DNA of 19,788 nt from an uncultured Lachnospiraceae bacterium (GTDB taxonomy: Bacteria; Bacillota; Clostridia; Lachnospirales; Lachnospiraceae): assembly GCA_905236275.1 (NCBI GenBank), contig CAJOPI010000174.1, forward strand, positions 1 to 19,788, read 5' to 3'. Numbering within the stretch: position 1 is the stretch's first letter; the number at the start of each line of letters is the position of its first letter. Of the stretch, positions 15,878-19,788 are shown piece after piece. The position numbers and the translations under genes were made by a program. The notes below the pieces were generated by a model that saw only the letters and a program-made list of their open reading frames with translations, was not told the DNA's origin and made no database searches.

Positions 15878-17344
15878 TTACTCACAGCTCCTTATACACT
15901 CATCTATTATTTCTATGGTTTCATCTTTTGAATATACAATATCCGAACACAGGAAGGGGCTGGTTGCACTGTATTCAAGGAAATCAACAAATGCCTCCAT
16001 AAGAGTAGGTTCATTCATGTAAAATACCCTAAATCTGCTGTCCTTGTGATTTACATAGGATATTGCAAGCCTGTTCTCCTGGGTTACCTGAACACTTATA
16101 TTTGGATTCATGGGAAAGGTAAGCTCATTAATAGCACGAATAACATATCCAAGTCTCAGGCAGTCTTCACGCAGTCGTTCCAAAGCCTTTTTTCGGAGTG
16201 ATTTATCGAGTGTCGGTACAATGTCCTTCGGAAAATTTGTTACTACACCGTCTCTTGAAAATAGCTCCAATCCGTATTTTGAAAAAAAGCTTATATGTGA
16301 ATCAATCTTTTTTCTGCTGTCTGCATTATAGTTGGCGGCTTTCAATATCATTTCGCGCATTTCGTCCGAAACCTTTATGCTCGAGATTACTTCATCGAAG
16401 TCAAAGAGGCTGAAAAGCCATGGCTGAGAGCCGAATTTACAAAAGCCCGATCTCTTTATATTACTCGGAGGAAAATACTCGGACAGACGTTTTATGCTGG
16501 AAGTTGAATGTACGAGTTTTTCAGCCGATTTAATTACATCGTTGAAGTGTTCACGATATTCATCAATCATGCTTTGATCTTTAATAAATACAGCTTTATT
16601 ATAGTCAATTGACAGAAGTACAAGACAGTTCCCTATGATCATGTAATACGGGAACATGATCTGGCTCTGACTCGTCAGGGGCGACGTAACATAAGTGAAA
16701 TAAACATCATAATCAATATATTCAGTGAATGCCAGAGGAAGAACGTGTGAGAGTATCGACAGGTTATAGTTGATATCGTTATCTTTTCCCGGATTCTTGA
16801 TAAAATGTGTCAGGTGCCGAATACGCAGGCTTGAGGACTGCTTTAAGGTAAAATGCTTAAAAAAATCGGATACAAAATCACCCGTAAAAGGCGCAAATAC
16901 AGAAATATCATTGTTTGACCGGGAAAGAAAGGTCGCAACCATCTGGTGAGCGATTTCGAATTTTCCATGATAAATATTATATTCGCCGGGTGCCGGATTT
17001 TCGAAGACGGGTTCTTTGATTTCGGGTTCGTCAGGAATAAAAGGCACCTTGACGAATCCGGGTTTATATACCCGCTTCAGGAGCTTAAGCATATACTGGC
17101 GGCGTTCATAGAGCGATTCGCCGGATGAAGTTATCTCGTAGGTTTTCCAGAGACCTTCTTTCTGTTCGTTAGTAAGTTTGAGAAAGGGGAGCAGTTTTTC
17201 AATATTGTGCTGCTCAGGAAGCCGGTTAGCGTTTATCATTCGGACTATTGAGGTTCGGTTAACACCGGACAGGGTCGCAAGTTTGTTTACCGAGTAACCG
17301 CTTTCTTCGATATATTGGTTCAGTTTGTCACCGAGAATTGACAT
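15878..17344 (-). CDS. Large XRE-type helix-turn-helix regulator with unrecognised C-terminal region
   Basis: I choose the ATG whose complement is 17342-17344, because GGAGG (complement of 17350-17354) lies 5 bases ahead of it. An upstream in-frame TTG at 17356 would fall within that ribosome site. The product is 488 residues. Residues 1-60 form a helix-turn-helix: DKLNQYIEESGYSVNKLATL then NRTSIVRMINANR, with recognition helix at about 29-38. Residues 75-95 are basic and possibly linker. The remaining ~390 residues show no motif I can name; they are mixed alpha/beta with many aromatic residues and no membrane helix. The C-terminal region is probably sensory or oligomerising, by inference from its size. 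The 337-base upstream gap contains tandem repeats and hairpins. The gene is monocistronic, convergent with GH13. Confidence 0.85.
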   Translation of the reverse strand: MSILGDKLNQYIEESGYSVNKLATLSGVNRTSIVRMINANRLPEQHNIEKLLPFLKLTNEQKEGLWKTYEITSSGESLYERRQYMLKLLKRVYKPGFVKVPFIPDEPEIKEPVFENPAPGEYNIYHGKFEIAHQMVATFLSRSNNDISVFAPFTGDFVSDFFKHFTLKQSSSLRIRHLTHFIKNPGKDNDINYNLSILSHVLPLAFTEYIDYDVYFTYVTSPLTSQSQIMFPYYMIIGNCLVLLSIDYNKAVFIKDQSMIDEYREHFNDVIKSAEKLVHSTSSIKRLSEYFPPSNIKRSGFCKFGSQPWLFSLFDFDEVISSIKVSDEMREMILKAANYNADSRKKIDSHISFFSKYGLELFSRDGVVTNFPKDIVPTLDKSLRKKALERLREDCLRLGYVIRAINELTFPMNPNISVQVTQENRLAISYVNHKDSRFRVFYMNEPTLMEAFVDFLEYSATSPFLCSDIVYSKDETIEIIDECIRSCE

Positions 17345-17356
17345 TTTTGCCTCCAA

Positions 17357-17400
17357 AAAGAATTTATGTATAAATATAAAAACAAAATTTGAAAAATTGC
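17357..17400 (-). promoter_or_regulatory. Possible promoter of the XRE-type regulator
   Basis: This AT-rich stretch just ahead of the regulator contains, read on the minus strand, TTTCAA, 16 bases, then TATACA. It is a weak match (each box partly consensus), and the base composition alone would produce such matches by chance. Confidence 0.25.
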
Positions 17401-17470
17401 GTTAAAATGTGTTATTTTTGGTCATAAATCAGTCAAATTCAGTTATTTTCTAATTATATTTTAATTTGTA

Positions 17471-17491
17471 GCAAGCACAGTTGCAAGCACA
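17471..17491. repeat. Two direct copies of GCAAGCACA, period 12
   Basis: The 9-mer occurs at 17471-17479 and again at 17483-17491, separated by GTT. The 12-base period places both copies on nearly the same face of the helix, as for an activator or repressor site. It lies in the gap between the two minus-strand regulators, about 130 bases ahead of the XRE-type gene and about 50 bases ahead of a TATACAAT box on the plus strand. Confidence 0.6.
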
Positions 17492-17533
17492 TATTGAATT
17501 ATTTTCGACAAATTGTTAGTATACAATCTGTGA

Positions 17534-17676
17534 TTAGGGTGTAGTTTTAATTATAAATCAGCTGTAGGTGAAGGGGAAGACCGACAGCGGGAGATTCAAT
17601 GACACTGAGGGGTGTATATTGAACGTTATATAAACAAAGGACCTTCAGGGATAGGGGAAATCCTTGAAGGTCTTTT
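17534..17676 (+). ncRNA. Candidate structured small RNA with G-rich loops
   Basis: Three hairpins follow one another. In the first, GCTGT/ACAGC (17561-17565, 17584-17588) plus GGT/ACC encloses GAAGGGGAAG. In the second, TTCAAT/ATTGAA (17595-17600, 17618-17623) plus ACAC/GTGT encloses TGAGGG. The third is the terminator-like hairpin at 17636-17676 with loop AGGGGAA. All three loops carry a run of G, and the order (two hairpins, then terminator with TCTTTT) fits the plus strand. A TATACAAT box at 17520-17527 would start transcription near 17534, but it has no good -35. The 5' end is therefore a guess. Alternative reading: the last hairpin is simply the response regulator's terminator and the others are leader elements of the minus-strand regulator gene. 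Confidence 0.35.
17636..17676. terminator. Terminator hairpin downstream of the response regulator
   Basis: GACCTTCAGGGAT (17640-17652) pairs with ATCCTTGAAGGTC (17660-17672) with one wobble. The outer A-run and T-run extend the stem. It starts 5 bases after the response regulator stop, so it can end that minus-strand transcript. The better T-run (TCTTTT) is on the plus strand. Confidence 0.75.
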
Positions 17677-17681
17677 GGTAT

Positions 17682-18449
17682 TTATATGAATTTGCCTTTT
17701 CTGCTTTCAAAGAAATCATCGACAGCCTTGTGAATTTCACCGGGCTTCATGGTCTTTAAGAGATAACCGTCAGGTTTGAGGGCAAGCACCTTCATTACGC
17801 TTTCCTTGTCACCTTTACCGGTCAGGAAAATTACAGGCGTGTTGCTGGTGGTGGTTTCGTTCCGTATCATTTCGAGTATCTGGGGACCGCTTGCCACAGG
17901 CATTTCGTAGTCTAAGAGAATGAGGTCGGGAGTGTGCTTTGCAAGATAGGTGATGGCATTCATCCCGGAACTGACCATAGTTACCCTATAGGTGTCTGAA
18001 AGCCAGTTGTGGACAGCACGAAGGAAGGTCCCGTCATCATCAACAACGAGGATACTTTTTCTTCTTTCGCTTTCATTTCGTATATCAGAAATAGTGGTTA
18101 TTAAATCCTTTACGTTTATGGGGCGTTCAAAGGTATGTGTAACCACATCGGAGGCAAATGCCTTTTTTGCCTCTTCGATTTCAACCTTAGAGCCTATCAG
18201 ATAGAGATATTTTTCCTCTTCAATACATATATCACGCAGATATACCATGACATCCTTGATTTCATCGATAAAATCGCCTAAATAAAATATGACCTGGTCA
18301 GACTTTGGCAGTTTTAGCTTCAAGTCGTCCACTGTTGTTTCAGAAGTGATTATATTATAGCCTGATTCAATAAGCTTATCAATAATTGTGCTCACGAGAA
18401 ATGACTGTTTTCTGTTGATTAAAATGATTTGCTTAGTCTTGTCTTCCAT
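17682..18449 (-). CDS. Tandem-receiver response regulator with degenerate first receiver
   Basis: I place the start at the ATG with complement 18447-18449, because GGAGGT (complement of 18455-18460) is 5 bases ahead; the longer frame to 18566 has no such site. This gives 255 residues. Residues 132-250 form a complete CheY-like receiver: D137-D138 acidic pair in LVVDDD, phospho-acceptor D180 in LLDYEMP, T210 in FLTG and K232 in LLKTMKP. Residues 7-124 have the same size and pattern (IILINRK start, FERPINVKDL end) but lack the acidic pair, carry F-Y-L-G where the acceptor Asp is expected, and have R109 in place of the Lys, so it reads as a pseudo-receiver. There is no DNA-binding or enzymatic output domain and no histidine kinase nearby, so the output is likely through protein contacts. 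Confidence 0.88.
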   Translation of the reverse strand: MEDKTKQIILINRKQSFLVSTIIDKLIESGYNIITSETTVDDLKLKLPKSDQVIFYLGDFIDEIKDVMVYLRDICIEEEKYLYLIGSKVEIEEAKKAFASDVVTHTFERPINVKDLITTISDIRNESERRKSILVVDDDGTFLRAVHNWLSDTYRVTMVSSGMNAITYLAKHTPDLILLDYEMPVASGPQILEMIRNETTTSNTPVIFLTGKGDKESVMKVLALKPDGYLLKTMKPGEIHKAVDDFFESRKGKFI

Positions 18450-18581
18450 AAGGGACCTCCGCTTTCCGGAAAAAGTAACGTAACAGTTCCTACGAACAGC
18501 TTTCAAATATTTATCGACAGAAAGGACAGATTTGAATAGGTAATTATATTTCAAATTTAAAAACAATTATTGGATGAATTG

Positions 18582-18590
18582 TGATACAAT
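18582..18590 (+). promoter_or_regulatory. Extended -10 promoter for the YkgJ-like gene
   Basis: TGATACAAT fits an extended -10 (TG, one base, TACAAT). No TTGACA-like hexamer is found at 16-18 bases upstream. The predicted start of transcription near 18597 gives a leader of about 30 bases with an AGAGG ribosome site at 18613-18617. Confidence 0.45.
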
Positions 18591-18625
18591 GGTAAAAGCC
18601 AAATCTGCATAAAGAGGTTAACAAG

Positions 18626-19156
18626 GTGAAATCGATAATAAAAAAAGAAGAGTACGAAGAAATATACAGAATGCTTGATGAGGTGTCGCCTGTGGATTTT
18701 GATTGCGGTACAATCTGCGGTGCGCTTTGCTGTCAGGATATAGAAGGCTATGAGATGGGGATGTATCTGCTTCCGGGTGAGGAAAAAGTTCATGACAGGC
18801 ATGATTCGTGGATGATATGGTCCAAGGAAAAAGCCGAAGATTTTGAATTTCCCGATTCGTGGAAGGGAGCCCTTTACTTTCTGAAATGTGCAGATCCGGC
18901 AAATTGCAAAAGAGAAAAGAGACCGATACAGTGCAGGTCATTTCCGCTTCTGCCTGATATAAATGAGAATGGAGAACTCTCCCTTGTGTTTGATGACACT
19001 CCGCTTCCTTATTCGTGTCCGCTCATCGAGTCAAAGACCGAGTTAAACAAGGATTTTATCGAGGTCACAAAAAAGGCTTGGGAAAAACTGATAAAAGATC
19101 CTTTAATTTATGATTATGTTAAGGAGGAATCTGACAAGAGGAGGATAATAAGCTGA
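18626..19156 (+). CDS. YkgJ-type cysteine-cluster protein
   Basis: The 176-residue protein has a conserved N-terminal cysteine cluster, C27-x3-C31-x3-C35-C36 in DCGTICGALCC, and further cysteines at C88, C93, C103 and C130. This arrangement matches the YkgJ-type 'putative zinc- or iron-chelating' family, which is soluble and of unknown function. There is no signal peptide or membrane helix. The start codon is GTG with an AGAGG site 8 bases upstream; the first ATG inside the frame would cut into the domain. The stop codon overlaps by one base (TGATG) the start of the lipoprotein gene, so the two are probably translationally coupled. The gene is divergent from the response regulator. The metal and the partner are not known. 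Confidence 0.85.
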   Translation: MKSIIKKEEYEEIYRMLDEVSPVDFDCGTICGALCCQDIEGYEMGMYLLPGEEKVHDRHDSWMIWSKEKAEDFEFPDSWKGALYFLKCADPANCKREKRPIQCRSFPLLPDINENGELSLVFDDTPLPYSCPLIESKTELNKDFIEVTKKAWEKLIKDPLIYDYVKEESDKRRIIS

Positions 19157-19788
19157 TGTGCCATAAAATAGTTTCTTTACTTGCAATGTTTATAATGATA
19201 ATGCTTCTTTGCAGCGGATGTGCATCAAAAGCAGCGGAAGAAACTGTTTCGGAGGAGTCATTCCGGACTGCCTCAGAGAGCATTTCCGAAAATGTTTCGG
19301 ATGATGATGCGGATGATTCAGAAGTTAAGCCGGAAGAGGTTGTCAGTGAAAATGATATTTCCGCAACAGAGAACGGTTTAAGCGAAGAAGCTACAGAGGA
19401 AATGGTCATAATCGATGGTGATGAGATAGTCACTGTAGATGAGGAAGAGGTTTATGAGGGTGAAGAGGAGACGGAGGAAGCACTTCAGATAAAGGATGTA
19501 AAGGATGATAATTCAGCGCTTCCCTTCGATACTGAGGTTCCGATATTTGCCTTTGATACTGATTATACCCTTTACAGCTCGGAATCGGGAAAAGTCAGAA
19601 GCGGTGCGATAGATGCAATCAAATATCTTGTGAACAGAGGATTTAAATGGTGCATTATCTCAGTGGATTATGAAAACAGCAAGGAAGGCAGACTGCAGGG
19701 CGAGATACTCGGTGAACTGAATGATACAGACAGCTATCTGGGATTTTATGTGGTTAATTCGGGCGCAGAACGTTATCAGTGGTGTATA
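19156..19788 (+). CDS. Lipoprotein with HAD-like domain (runs off right edge), paralogue of the protein at 8902
   Basis: The frame is open to the last base, giving 211 visible residues. The N-terminus is a lipoprotein signal: a hydrophobic core at about 5-18, then lipobox L18-C-S-G-C22, so C22 would be lipid-modified and the protein held on the outer face of the membrane. An acidic E/S/D-rich linker spans about 25-115. The domain from 119 onward repeats the protein at 8902: NSALPF (119-124), motif I D134-x-D136-x-T138 in AFDTDYTL, GAIDAI (150-155), WCIIS with motif II S169, and YLGFYVVN (194-201) with W209-C210. Motif IV lies beyond the edge. The start overlaps the YkgJ-like stop by one base, with a GGAGG site 11 bases before it. 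Predicted to be an extracytoplasmic phosphatase-like enzyme; substrate unknown. Confidence 0.8.
   Translation, partial: MCHKIVSLLAMFIMIMLLCSGCASKAAEETVSEESFRTASESISENVSDDDADDSEVKPEEVVSENDISATENGLSEEATEEMVIIDGDEIVTVDEEEVYEGEEETEEALQIKDVKDDNSALPFDTEVPIFAFDTDYTLYSSESGKVRSGAIDAIKYLVNRGFKWCIISVDYENSKEGRLQGEILGELNDTDSYLGFYVVNSGAERYQWCI

Noticed and set aside
17568..17633. 21-codon frame starting with GTG inside the candidate RNA
   Set aside because: No ribosome site upstream and no recognisable sequence; it lies inside hairpin-forming sequence. A dual-function RNA is not excluded.
18450..18566. 39-residue N-terminal extension of the response regulator
   Set aside because: No ribosome site at the distal start, whereas GGAGGT precedes the inner ATG, which begins right at the receiver-like fold.

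Overview
The window looks like a chromosomal segment of a Lachnospiraceae-type member of the Clostridia. Supporting signs are the purine-rich Shine-Dalgarno sites, moderate-to-low GC, a fused secDF, a small DUF4250 gene abutting rarA, a YkgJ-type cysteine-cluster protein, and lipoproteins with acidic serine/glutamate-rich linkers. No rRNA, tRNA, CRISPR, phage or insertion-sequence genes are visible. The genus is an inference, not something read from a marker gene.

Left part (1-4830): a MATE-type exporter runs off the left edge on the minus strand. It is divergent from leuS, which is followed closely by an exported L,D-transpeptidase, a small unrecognised protein and a purine nucleoside phosphorylase. 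This group ends at a clear intrinsic terminator (4785-4830). Next (4850-8816) is a tight three-gene run: an MTA/SAH-deaminase-like amidohydrolase, a membrane-anchored MutS-like ATPase and a P1-family peptidase. The phosphorylase and the deaminase together suggest salvage of purine nucleosides and S-adenosylmethionine by-products.

Middle (8836-15827): a near-consensus promoter drives a membrane-anchored, probably surface-exposed HAD-like protein. A fused secDF follows, with a small membrane protein 2 bases behind it and then a terminator. An extended -10 promoter directly after that terminator serves DUF4250-rarA-GH13, three genes whose reading frames overlap end to start. A long hairpin closes this run.

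Right part (15878-19788): two minus-strand regulators, a large helix-turn-helix protein with an unrecognised C-terminal region and a tandem-receiver response regulator. The 337-base gap between them holds two identical 9-mers in tandem and three successive hairpins, each with GGGG in its loop, ending in a terminator-like hairpin. This is a candidate small RNA. On the plus strand, a YkgJ-type protein overlaps by one base a lipoprotein that carries the same HAD-like domain as the protein at 8902. It runs off the right edge.

The strongest candidates for something undescribed are the pair of extracytoplasmic HAD-like proteins with different anchors, and the G-loop structured RNA candidate. All functions are read from motifs by eye; no database search was possible.
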